The notes under the pieces were generated by a model. That model saw nothing but the letters and a program-made list of their open reading frames with translations. It did no database searches and was not told the DNA's origin. The translations under genes were made by a program, and so were the position numbers. Shown here one piece after another: positions 50,158-61,538 of a stretch of 64,000 bases of DNA (position 1 is its first letter; every line of letters begins with the position of its first letter). Origin of the DNA: Bisporella sp. PMI_857 (lineage: Eukaryota > Ascomycota > Leotiomycetes > Helotiales > Helotiaceae); assembly GCA_021307315.1 (NCBI GenBank), contig JAJSPD010000061.1, forward strand, positions 62,001 through 126,000. Reading direction: 5' to 3'.

Positions 50158-50490
50158 AAACCTTAATTATGGCTACAACATATTAATTTGTTATTACGAT
50201 AAGCTCAGCAGTGTGATGTGAATCAGACGATATCCATGCTTCCCTTTCCCCGAGGTCGTCCTCCGCCTCCACAAACTGACTCGCCACTGATGGCCTAGCT
50301 TTTAAGAGGCCTCAGAAACTGACAAAGTTCCGTTCCGTTTATTAGAGGTGTCAGTGAACTCAGACATCTCAGCTTGGCGTACTAGATTGCCTATGAGCAA
50401 ATATTGTCTATCTTATCGATACTCCGAGGACGTTGTCTCGACGTCCGAAAACTCTCTGTTGTAGCCGTACGCCACCATCTACTCGCCAAA
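50158..50490. promoter_or_regulatory. Promoter of the alpha/beta hydrolase
   Basis: ACTGACTC at 50275-50282 is the reverse complement of GAGTCAGT and lies about 210 bp before the start codon. Extended (GGCGAGTCAGT) it equals the ABC promoter site. Confidence 0.45.
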
Positions 50491-51863
50491 ATGGCTGATG
50501 CCTCTCTTGATTTGTGGCAGAGAATTGCCCTCAAGATCACATATTATGCCATCCCAAGTAAGGCACGCCAGCTGATTCCTTAGTCTGCTTTACCTTTACA
50601 CTAATTCTGGCTTAGCATATGTGATTCCACGTACCTGCTTCAAATACCTTTTCTGCCGTGTCCGTAAGGAACGCTGCCCGTCACAGTCCGACCTCATCCG
50701 CAACCATGTAATACGCTGGTAAGCACCCATCTCGCTTTCTATATGCATCTTGTGTCAATGAGTCCTTTCATTTCAGGCTTGCTTCTTCTCTTGATTTCCG
50801 ACAATTTCGGCTTGCAACGAGGGAAAGGGAGGATATATCTTCAATCCTTGATGGATATCCAGAGTTATTACAGAACGGAGCGAGGGTCCTGGAGGTAAGA
50901 AGTCCCATAACGGAAATATTAAAAGGTGCATTTCTAACGGCAGCACCAAGGTGACTAGGAAAGATTTTAGCGCTCTCTGGGTTCCCCAGCTTCCCGACGC
51001 TGGTTTCACTATATTCTACATTCACGGCGGTGGCTTCACATCGGGTTCTTCGTTAGGGAATGCCCGATATTTGCTAAGAATGGTGGCAGAGCTTCAGAGA
51101 AAAGGAATAAGCTGCAATATCCTCAGCGTGGAATATGATCTTTCTCCAGAAGCACAATATCCAACGGCACTAAGACAGATCTCGGCTGCGTACGCCTGCG
51201 TCTCCTCAAAAGGAAAGCCAATTATTCTCTCAGGCGATTCAGCAGGTGCACATCTTTGCATGTCGCTTTTAAAACACCTCCATACGCCAAACCCGAAGAT
51301 CCAACCCTGCTTAGAACCAAAATTTCCCGATCTTTTGGTCCTGGTCAGCCCATGGGTTGACTTGAAGAATGCCAATCCGTCTGTGGTGAGGAACTCTTCG
51401 TTCGATTGTCTAGACAAGCGAACGCTAGATCGTTGGGCTCAGCAGTATCTGGGGCCGTCACAACAACTCGACGAATACACAGAATTGTTGAGCGAGGGTA
51501 CGCAGTGGGGAGATATACTTCCGAGGAGTAGTTTTATAATTGCGGGAGAGTTTGAGTGCTTTGCATCTGATATAATATCCCTGGCCAAGAACATAGAGGC
51601 GGTGAGGAAAGCCCATTTTACCAAAGTAATTATGCCTCAGGATAAACTCTGACCAACGGCAGGATCAGTGCAATGACATAGAAATATGCATGGAGCCGCT
51701 GAAGTCGCACGCGTGGCCGCTTACTGATTTTGCGTACGGGATGCCCCGGAATAAAACGTCGGATGTCGAAGATAGTGAAGAAGCCATCCAAGCGATGAGA
51801 GGGATTCTGTTGCAGGTTGATTGGATTGTCAAGAAACTTACGAAGCCAGCTATTAGGCCTTAG
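50491..51863 (+). CDS. Alpha/beta hydrolase, HSL-type esterase (AB_hydrolase_3)
   Basis: Exons 50491-50557, 50616-50718, 50777-50894, 50951-51601, 51663-51863; 379 aa. Oxyanion-hole HGGG at residues about 121-124, nucleophile S193 in GDSAG, and the catalytic His in SHAWPLTDF in the last exon. The last intron is placed at GTGAGG because it contains a CTGAC branch site and joins both halves of the hydrolase without a stop. Esterase or lactonase activity fits a step after a Baeyer-Villiger oxidation. No signal peptide is evident, so it is probably intracellular. Confidence 0.85.
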
Positions 51864-52313
51864 ACAAGAATACTAAACGTTTATCTTTTAGAATTATCGC
51901 AAACACAGGGAGTGAGATTCAAGTAGACTTGAAGGTGATGTTTGGAGTGCAAGTCTTAGCTATCGCCCGAGATATAAGGCTATCCTAGAGGAAAATGTTC
52001 CCGCGTATGATACCGGGTTGTAGATTAATTTGACTACGTTGCAGAGGTGAGGTGTGTTGTACTTGTGATCTGAGAGGTGTCTCTGACAAATTCCATCTCT
52101 CCACTGATATAAGATGAATCGAGAACCGCAGTTCCAGTCATAATAAGAAATGGTTATTTGAGAACAAGATACGATTGTAATATTCCAGCAGATATCTAGC
52201 TAGATTTATTCAAGACAAAGATTTCATAGATTGCAACTTCCTCTTCTCTGACTCTGCATTTTCAAAAGCGAGATGGCTCGAATCATTATGACGGATTTTC
52301 CCCAAAATTAATC
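51864..52313. other. Convergent 3' intergenic region
   Basis: 450 bp between the hydrolase stop and the MFS stop. No further gene seen. Confidence 0.6.
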
Positions 52314-53995
52314 TCAAACCTGTCGGGGGTGTGCCTTTTGGGATGTCTCAGCCTCCTCTTCAACAGAAGTTTTAGTGGTGGCGAAATGCCTGGCACTGAT
52401 TTTCTTTTCAAAAAGCTCGTCAAGTTCTCGCGAGGTACGGTTCTTCGACTCCGGGAGCATGAAAAAGACGCCAACAAAGCCCAAGAATGTGGTCGTCCCG
52501 AATACGAAGCCAACCTTGCCTCCGAGATTCCCTGCATCTGGGTTGAACATGTATGGGAAGACGAAGCCGACAAGCCACTGTATAATGCACAACACAAGAT
52601 TTGAGAGCCCTTGAGTCCGGGACTTTAAGCGGAGAGATGCAAGCTCTGCCACGACAGACCATGCCACAGTACCCAGGGTTAGCTGGTAAAAGAAGCCCCA
52701 AGCAAACATAAAGCATACGGCAACCAAGTATGAAGCCGAGGTGGCCGGTACCGTAGCGCCGCCAATAATGAACAAGCAGATGGCGCAAATGAACTGGCCC
52801 CAGACTATTAAAGGTCTTCGCCCATAGAAAGAGATGAGGAACCATGATAGGATGTTTGCAATAAATTGACAAACATTGTTAAGCATCCCGAGGAGGAAGG
52901 ACTTTTTAGAGGAGTATCCGATGAGTTGGTAGTAATAGCTCTGATAACCGAGAACGAAAACAATGCCAGAGAGGTATTGACAGCCGTAGACGAACATGCA
53001 AATTATAGTTCGCCTTCTGTCGGTACCCTTGAAGCATTCGAGATAGCTTAGAGTTTCATTTTCTTCCTTTTTAGCCCTCTCCTGTTGTACCGTTTCTTGG
53101 ATATCGGCCAGAATAGCATTGATCGGTATACCGCTCTTAGCCCCGTGAATCCTTTGAAGAGATTTCTCTGCATCTTCAACCCTGCCAACTCTGCATAGCC
53201 AAACGGGGGATTCCGGCCAGAAAACAACTGTGAGAAGCACGAGTGCCGGCACAATCCATTGACAAGCAAAGAGGATTAAATAGGCGTTTCGATGATCCTG
53301 AGATCCGATCACATATATGACGCCTGTGAAGAGCAAAACACCAGAGAACTGGATGATATTCGTCATGGACGTTAACCAGCCTCGGAGTTTCAAAGGGGAA
53401 ACCTCTGATGCGTAAAGGGGTCCCAGGACGAGCCAAGCGCCAATGGAGAATCCATTGATAGCCTTTCCCGCAGTCAAGATACCAAGACTTCCGTTGGACC
53501 AAAATTGACCGGCCACACCACCAATAGAAATGATGCAGAAGATGATGTTGGTAGGCTTTCTTCCAATCTTATCGGCGAGGATTCCGGTGACCATCGCTCC
53601 AACGATTGCAGTCAATTGGGATACGCCTCCGTAAAGGGACTGCCAGGTTGCAGGAATAATATAACCGGTAGTGCCGTTGACGATATAGCTCTCCCCATAG
53701 TCCTGACTGCAACGGGTTAGCAACGAAACGATCATACAGTAGGATAGAGGTACCGGAATCTTGGAATAGCCAAGAGGTAGCCGGCAATGATGCCATCGAT
53801 ACCATATCCAAAAACGACAAGTTGACCGTACAAGATCCAAAGGGTCGCTCTCCAGTAGATGCGAAGAGTTTGCCAAAACGATAGAGATTTTTCGTATGCC
53901 AGATGCTGGGCGGCCAGTTCAGATTGTCTTGTAGGCTGGCCCATCTCTACGTGAAGAGCTTCGGCCGTCTCTTTAAGCTTATCCGGACTATCCAT
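52314..53995 (-). CDS. MFS transporter, sugar-porter family
   Basis: Exons right to left: 53754-53995 and 52314-53706; 544 aa. Sugar-porter signatures: ADKIGRKPT after TM2, PESPVWL before the central loop, FYGRRPLIVWG, and the C-terminal PESKNRT. The N-terminal part (WRATLWILYGQLVVFGYGID) resembles fungal alpha-glucoside/maltose permeases. In a catabolic cluster it may import a glycoside or another polar substrate. Divergent from BVMO-like gene 2. Confidence 0.9.
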
Positions 53996-54622
53996 AGCGA
54001 CAATGAGGAGTCTTACCCCCGTGTAAGGAGAGGGGCGGTTGAATGGGTAGTAGACCAAGAGCTAGGGGGCCTCCAATCCAAAAAGAAAAAATATGCAAAT
54101 AAATTGAATAGGTCGCGGTCGATAATCGATAGAAAAAGAGCACCCTGAAGGTCAATAAATAGCTGAAACGAATAAAGGAGGAGTTGAATAATAATGACTC
54201 TTCCTTTTAATAACACTCCGCCACGGGGGAAGAATTCGAGGCCTCATGATTTCCAATATGAAGGAAGCCATTGTGGACGCGAAGTTCTAGTGTTAGTGGC
54301 GTTTTGTGGGCGGGAGCAAGATTCTGGAGTCATCGGTGCGCCACGGTGCTGTGGAGAGGGCGAGTCATCAAAACCAAGAGTTGCGAGTCAGCGATGCGCT
54401 AAGATTAGGAATGGAGCCGCTAGAGGTTCACCATAGCGCAGCGACGGCGATGTCTTCCCCGCATAGACGAAGTTATTATCGAGCAATGGAAGTTAGATGA
54501 ATGACAAAGTGTAAATAAGAAACTAACGTGCTCAGGTATTAACTATTTTTTAAGTAGCACCAGATAAACCTAGGCGTCCTCATTCCTTGTTGCCCTCTCA
54601 CTCGCTTTTCACCTAATCAGCT
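53996..54622. promoter_or_regulatory. Divergent promoter, MFS transporter / BVMO-like gene 2
   Basis: Three GAGTCA cores lie within 70 bp: GAGTCAT at 54327-54333, GAGTCAT at 54362-54368 and GAGTCAGC at 54385-54392, the densest cluster in the window. They lie about 230-300 bp before the BVMO start and 330-400 bp before the MFS start. Confidence 0.5.
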
Positions 54623-56793
54623 ATGGCTCCTCATGCGAGCGACCCTGTAGCGGTCACCACCAATGATTATCCTGTCATAATACCGAAAGATGAGATCCCT
54701 CCAGGAGCTTCCGAATCAGTGACCTCAGCGCCGGTGGAAGATGACTACTCCTTTACCTTCAACAATCAGAATGGAGAGACCCCCCTCGAGCTTGGGGACG
54801 ATGCGCAATATACCATTGGAGAACACATAATGTGGGCACCTCGCAAGATCCGGGTAGCTTGCATAGGCGCCGGCTCCGCAGGCATCATGTTTTGTTACAA
54901 AAAGGAGAAGGAGTTTGGAGAAGACATTGATCTCATTGTGTATGATAGTGTGTATAAATCTCATATCTTTTTTCGCGCTAATATCTTTGATTGCCTGATC
55001 CTGATTATATCCGCAGGGTATTCATCTCCAGGAGGTGTATGGTACGCAAATAAGTATCCGGGCTGTAGATGCGATGTTCCATCTGCTGGGTACCAGTATT
55101 CATTCAACCCGTCAGCCGAATGGCCGAAGTACTACTCTTCAGCAGCCGAAATCTGCAAGTACTATTGCGACTTCGCCTATTCGAAAGGCTACGTAGACAA
55201 GTATATAAAATTAAGCCACGAGGTGGTTCGAGCGGCGTGGATTGAGGACTTGTCTAAGTGGCGGCTGACGATTGAAAGAACTCTCCCAACCGGTGAAAAA
55301 GAGCAGTTCATTGATGAGGTAGAGTTCCTCATTGGAAACATCGGGGTACTGAATACATGGAAGTGGCCCGATATCCCCAACCGCGAGCAGTTTAAAGGGG
55401 AAATCACACACACGGCCGACTATGATACCAACATCGACTGCACTGGAAAGCGAGTTTGTGTCATCGGGTCAGGTGCATCCTCAGTTCAAGTTATCCCTGT
55501 TATACAGAAACAAGCTACGCAGGTCATTTCGTTCTATAGAACCCCTCAATGGGTCAGCTCTGGGCTTGCCATCGATGGATGGACTAATGAAGCTGGAGGA
55601 AATTTTACATGTCAGTTTTACCCAAGGGCCAAATTTTGCTGACGACCTTCCCTCATGATCCTTCCGAGCTGACGGCCCTTCTAGACACCGAAGAGCAAAA
55701 GCAAAGGTTTCGAGACGATCCCCAGCACTATCTCGAGTTCCGAAAATCCATCGAGAACAAGATCAACAGCAGCTTTCCCGCGATGCTGAGAGACCACCCT
55801 TTCCAGAAGATGGGCAGACAGGTTTGTTGGCCTTCCCGTTTGACGCTGGACCTCGCTAAGGCAGGGTAGATGGTGGAGGAAAGCATGGCCAAGAAACTGA
55901 AAAATGACCCGGCTCTCGTGAAAAGGCTCATCCCCGACTTCCCGATGGGTTGCCGCAGACTTGGACCAGGAGAAGGGTTCCTTGAAGCGCTCACGGCAGA
56001 GAACGTGACAATCGCAGAGTCCGGGGCCGCGACGTTCACGGAAAAGGGGATCCGCTGCGAGGACGGAGCGGAGTATGAGGTCGACGTTATCATTTGCGCG
56101 ACCGGTTTTGATGTCAGCTTCCGCCCTTACTTTCCAATAATTGGACGGAGCGGTAAGACACTTTCGGAGGAGTGGACCCCAACTCCAGAGGCATATTTAG
56201 CTCTGGCTGCCCACGGGTTTCCCAATTTTCTTAGTAAGCCAGTCTCGCCACTTTTGCTTGTATCGTTTGCTCCAGCGTACTGACTTGGGCTATGCAGTCG
56301 GATCCTTGGGTCCTAACTGCCCGGCCGGCCATGGATCTTTCGTGACGGTGATTGAGTCGGCACAGAATTACATCTGCAAAGTGATCAGAAAGCTGCAGAC
56401 GGAAAACATTCGCTCCATTGACGTGAAAAAGAGCGTGTTGAAAGAGTATAACCAACATGTACACAAGTGGCTAGAGCGGAGGTTCGTGATTCTCGTCCCT
56501 GGAGCGTCCCAAGTAATCTGCTAATCCTGAGCAGTGTATGGACCGCAGGGTGCAGGTCTTGGTACAACCAGGGCAAGCCCGATGGCAAAGTTACAGCGCA
56601 GTATCCTGGATCGCTTGTACATTGGAGAAACATGATGCAAGAGCCAAGATACGAGGACTATGACCTGCAATATCGAAGCATCAATCGCTTCAAGTTTATG
56701 GGCAATGGATTCACAAAAGTGGAAGTGGACAGGGGAGACCTTGCATATTATTTAGAGGAGAAATATGTCAATGCGAGGCTCTTGGACCATTAG
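54623..56793 (+). CDS. BVMO-like flavin monooxygenase 2
   Basis: Exons 54623-54947, 55017-55610, 55685-55821, 55870-56233, 56298-56481, 56535-56793; 620 aa. FAD motif GAGSAG at 82-87. Fingerprint FKGEITHTADYD (234-245) matches FxGxxxHxxxW[P/D] except that Tyr replaces Trp. NADPH motif GSGASS follows, then CRRLGPG and CATGFD. It has a longer acidic N-terminus than BVMO-like gene 1. Short exon-internal stop codons all lie in introns. Its 3' end converges on the bZIP gene with about 95 bp between. Probable ketone monooxygenase; whether it makes esters depends on the Tyr substitution. Confidence 0.88.
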
Positions 56794-56889
56794 TATACCT
56801 TAATTATTTCCGGAGTTAATACCACCAGGCTTGAAGAATTCGGGAACTTAATTGATGAATGGGTGATCACGTACATCTTGACAAGTGGG

Positions 56890-58737
56890 TTACGTCTCTA
56901 TATCGCTAGGAAGCTCACACATACCCCTCCACTGTGGGTAAATTTCAAAAAAACCCTCTTTGAGCTTCCAGTTCTTTAAGTCACAGACAACAGAATGCAG
57001 AACTTCTTCGTTTGTCGGATTATTCCCGATGCTTGCTCCAAGATCCAACTCTAGGTACACCCCAACAGTGGTCATAACATCATGAACCTTTTCTGGCGAT
57101 GTTTGCGAGAGCTTCACTATCTGATCGCGTAGTAAAGGCCTATAGATAATTAGCACGTATACGGAAATGTCATATGTAATGCTCGGATCGTTCTTACCAG
57201 GCAATGAAGTCTATCGCAATAGGGTGTGCAACGTGCATCTGAAGGTCAGTCGGCCGGAACCAAGTAGGGATCCTCTCAAACGATTCCGCACTTTGATTTA
57301 CTTGCCACTAAATTTCGAGGCAATCAGCACAAATACGACTGATCATTAGACAAGGTACCTACCCGTAGAAGTAGGTACGACACCCAGTAGGTTCCTAGAT
57401 ACTCATCCATCCGTCTCAACCGCCGAACCGGCTCAAGATACCTCTTCAAATCTGCCGAGAGAACGTTGGTAGGATTATCAATGAGAAAATCGGCCAAAGT
57501 CGGTGCATCAAGCAGCATGCGCCTTGACAGGGTATTGGATCTTGCTCTTTCGATTATTTCGTGCACATACATATCTTCCGGCATAGGAGGCATCAGGACG
57601 TGGGACAGTGTCCGGTGTCTTTGCAACTCAAACCTTGACCGATTTATATCAAAAGAGATGCTGGACTTGCCTGAACTATGGGATTTGGTCGTGGGTTCCT
57701 GCGGCTGAGATGTCATTGAAGTATCTAGACACCGACTGGTACTGACAAGGGGCATGTCAGGGGTATCCATCTCGGCTATGTTTGATATTGTCATGTCAGC
57801 ACTCGGTGATATTGCTTGGAGACCTTGCGATTGTGGGAAATGTGCATTGTTCTGCTGGTCTTGGCGAATGAAGTCTTCGTGCTCTGATGGATTGCTAAGA
57901 TCGTGAAGCTGAGAGGATGGGGAGAGCGACCCAAGTGCAAAGAAGGTATTCAACCATGTCGGTACGCTAGATGACTCGTATCCCGTGGAAGCAGATTGCT
58001 CTTGATTGGGGGCATTAATTCCCCACCAGCCCCAGACTGCACTTGCGCTAATGTTAGAATTTTCTGCGAGTTCAGATGGGTTTGCGGGAGCTTGATAAAT
58101 TGGCGAATAGAGATTCAAGTCGAGGTCGGTATCTGCTTCAAATGTCGAAATAAGCTGCGGTTCTACATCGCACATGTCTTGCCTAACTTCCTCCACCGCA
58201 GTACGCCGCCCGCTGGAGTTGTCTAAGCAAATATCAAGCGACATGTTGTCTTGGGCTCGCGGTGTACTGCAGACACCCGCGGCTCTAGACTCATCACTTT
58301 CGTTCTCCTTTGAAAGGGAAACGGGCGTCTCAATTGACTGTGCCGAGCCATCGTTCATAAGTGAGAGCTTCTGGAAGCCTTGTACAATATTCTCTACGGC
58401 TGAGAGAAGAGCCTTCAGTTCTTTGATCTTGCGAGGCGATAAGTGTTAGTTCTTGAATTCTTTGACAGGTGAGGATAATAGTGGGAGGATAATAGTCCAG
58501 ACTTGCCTCATTTCGTAGCCGCTCATTTTCTTCCAAGAGCGTGCTATTTGGATTTGTAGTAGACTCGTGTTTCAACACCCTTAACTGATTTTCGAGGTCT
58601 TCCACATACATCTTTTGGCGTCGGCGATGCTCTCGCTGAGCCAGCCGATCCGTCGCTCTCTTGCGATCCTTCCGGGCTTGCGGTGCTGCTGCGTCTTTCC
58701 GTGTATTGACCATCGGCTCGGAAGTCATCATCGCCAT
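56890..58737 (-). CDS. bZIP transcription factor with DUF3425 domain
   Basis: Exons right to left: 58507-58737, 57363-58427, 57198-57307, 56890-57139; 551 aa. The basic region RKRATDRLAQREHRRRQK (about 25-42) has Asp where classical bZIPs have Asn, as is usual in this fungal subfamily. A leucine zipper continues across intron 1 (LENQLRVLK... LLEENERLRNE|IKELKALLSAV). Intron 1 uses a GC donor (GAG|GCAAGT). The C-terminal DUF3425 runs from PEDMYVHEIIERA to FFEIYPQWRG. Nuclear; the natural candidate to regulate the cluster. Its divergent promoter carries an inverted repeat of the shared motif. Confidence 0.88.
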
Positions 58738-59391
58738 CACAACTGCTTCTGGATCCTAAGTGAAGCCTCAATCAAAGTGGAAGGCGAGGAAGACCACCAA
58801 AACAAAACAAGCAAGAACAAAGAGGATAACTGTAACTCTGTAGATATGGATGTGGATGTTCGAGAGCGGAAACGCGTCGGTATGAAATACAATGATACTA
58901 GCCGTCAGACATGATAGATGACAACTATGAATGATGGGTTATTGGCAGGTGTTGAACTATAGAATGGAGTTGCAACAGTGGCTGCTCTGAGGGGCTGCAG
59001 CCAAGGGGAAGAGGGATTAGGTGGAGATTGGGGAGTGCGGGGTAGGGGCCTGGGGGGTTGGCTCCGGGGCACCATACAGTAAAGCAACATGATACAGTCC
59101 CACAACCCATAGTGCCGGTGACGGACGAACAGGCTCATAGAATCCCTGTAAGTGTTAGAACGACCGCATTCTCGCTGACTCGCTCGGTCGAGTCAGCCAA
59201 CCGTCCAAAGGAGCGATCACGTGGGGTAGCCTCCAAGAGTGCGACCAGTAGTTGCAGCGGGCTCGGCTTGGCTCGGCTTCACTTCGGGTAGCCAGCGCTA
59301 CATTGGTATAAGGCGCTGTCTGGCGATAATGGGAAAACTGTGTATTTATTTTTATATTGGAAAGCTCTATACAAACAATTGCATACTTACG
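58738..59391. promoter_or_regulatory. Divergent promoter, bZIP gene / acyl-CoA ligase, with inverted repeat
   Basis: GCTGACTCG (59174-59182) and CGAGTCAGC (59189-59197) form a perfect 9-bp inverted repeat with a 6-bp spacer. TGACTC is the AP-1/Gcn4 half-site core. It lies about 200 bp before the ligase start and 440 bp before the bZIP start, consistent with a bZIP dimer site and autoregulation. Confidence 0.55.
59174..59197. promoter_or_regulatory. Putative bZIP operator (inverted repeat)
   Basis: gctgactcg-ctcggt-cgagtcagc. Each arm contains the same GAGTCAGC found singly in four other places in the cluster. Confidence 0.5.
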
Positions 59392-61538
59392 ATGTTGCAT
59401 TTATCTCCGGAACCCTCGATTGAAGGTAGCCGCTCTTTCTAATACCCAGCATCCCACAATAACGGGCGGTCGCTGACTGGTATAGTTCCCACGGGCCAAC
59501 CACTCTGGTCATGGCTGTTCGATTCTTACTCCGCTGCCACTCACAGTACGCATGCTACACTGGGCTTTTACGACGCTGAGAGTGGTAAAGGTGCGAGCTA
59601 CAACGATTGCAAAGCTTACTCCACATACCTATCCACCGCATTATCACGCTATTATAATGTTACGGAAGGAGATCGTATCATGCTATTCACACACAACTCT
59701 GTGTGGTATCCAGTGGTAATGTTTGCCGGTTTCCGGATAGGTGAGCTAAAGCGCCATGGATGCTTGTCCCTTGCCTTAAGCTTACCGGCAACTCCAATTA
59801 GCCACCATTGTGTCAGGCGCTTCGCCAAGCTGTACGTTGCAAGAGATGAAGAATGCATTAAAGATCGCCACTCCTAAATTAATTATTGTTGACCGCACAT
59901 CATTCCCAACTGCGTGCAAAGCAGCTGAAGATCTCTCAATACCAAAAGAACAAATTGTTTTTATAGATAGGATACCAGGAGGACACCAAAATATTCCTGA
60001 TTTGATAGATCGAGGAAAGGCGCTTGGGCAATCACAAGTCCCAGAATGGGCTTTGCGGAAAGGCCAAACTACCGCAGACGTGTGTGCGCTTCTTTGTTTT
60101 AGTTCCGGTACAACAGGATTACCAAAAGCAGTAAGTATTTTCGGACTATTTCGTTGGTCGGGTGCTGATATGCCATAACAGGTAATGATATCTCATGAAA
60201 ATATAATCTCGCAGTGCTGTCAAATGAAAAGCCTGAGGAGAAAGGGTCTATCCACATCATTAATTTCGCCACTTCCTCTGTTTCATAGTAGGATCACATC
60301 TCTCCGTTTGTTAAATCACAACAAATTGACTTGCCCTGCCATTTAGTAACTGGGCTAATTCAAATTATGACCCTTCCGGTGCACATCGGTCAAAATGTTA
60401 TACTCATGAAAAAGTTCAACATGAAAAACATGCTAGAGGCGATTGTGAAATACCAAGCTGGCGAACTATGGCTTGTACCACGTATGCAAGTACTCAGAGC
60501 ACATGATTCTGCGTATTACTTTTCCATCGAAACTAACACCAAGTTAGCGATTTTGATTCGACTGGTCAACGAACCGAGAGTAAAACAATACAACCTTGAT
60601 CACATCACCCAATTTAATACAGGAGCAGCTCCTCTTGCGCCGGAAATCATCCAGAGACTTGCCGCGGCCTTTCCGTCCGCTGGCATCAAGCAGGGTTGGG
60701 GAATGACGGAAAGCACTTCGTGCATCACATCCACGCCGCCTAGATTTCTTTCTCCCCGATTCGCGCACACGGTCGGGGTGGCGGTCCCAAACACCGTTTT
60801 GAAGGTTGTAGATCCAGCTTCTGGCGAAGAGCTAGGCGTCGACACGCCGGGAGAGGTGCGTTACATTTTTTGCTATCCCATTTTGATTTGCAGCGCCTGT
60901 AAAATAAACCTCAATTCCTGTTCTGCAGTCTCACGGACATGCAGATCTGGGCCAAAGGCCCCCAAATCAGCATGGGGTACTTCAGCAACGAGGCCGCTAC
61001 GAAAGAGAGCTTTGGCGCGGATGGCTACCTTCGTACAGGAGATTTGGGGTCTATCAATAAAGACGGATTAGTAACGATTCATGACCGAATCAAGGAGATG
61101 ATCAAGGTATGTATCCAGTGTATTTCATTACCCTTCCCAGCTTCCAAGATTCCACCCTCATTCTGCAGTGGTCTGCCAGCACGCTCAAATAATCGCCAGG
61201 TGCGAGGCACAGCTGTTGCGCCGGCAGAGCTAGAAGATATCCTACTAGGCCACCCCGCAGTGCAGGACGCGGCGGTAATCGGGATCAAGGACGACTACTC
61301 AGGGGAACTGCCTAGAGCTTACGTCGTCGTGGCCCCGGGCACGCCGGCCGACGCACAGACCGCAATCCGCCTGCAGCATTTTGTGAAAAAGGCGTGCACG
61401 CGTGCAAAGTGGCTAGACGGCGGGATAGATTTCGTAGATGTGATACCAAAGAGCCCAGCCGGAAAGATCCTGAGGAAGGTGCTGAGGGAGAGGGCAAATC
61501 AAGAGAGGAAGCAAAAGGCTCAGTTGAGCAAGATTTGA
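59392..61538 (+). CDS. Acyl-CoA synthetase, 4-coumarate:CoA ligase-like
   Basis: Exons 59392-59425, 59486-59740, 59802-60130, 60182-60287, 60347-60481, 60548-60855, 60945-61106, 61200-61538; 555 aa. The 34-bp first exon gives MLHLSPEPSIE, joining to VPTGQPLWSWLFD. Adenylation motifs are SSGTTGLPKA, GWGMTEST, YLRTGDLG and GKILRKVL with the catalytic Lys. The acceptor at 60944 is chosen to give PGEIWAKGPQ. The protein ends SKI, a plausible type-1 peroxisomal signal variant. Probably activates a carboxylic acid released in the pathway as its CoA ester for beta-oxidation. Confidence 0.88.

Noticed and set aside
55640..55642. Apparent stop ending BVMO-like gene 2 after 339 codons
   Set aside because: It falls inside the intron 55611-55684; the downstream exons continue the same protein.
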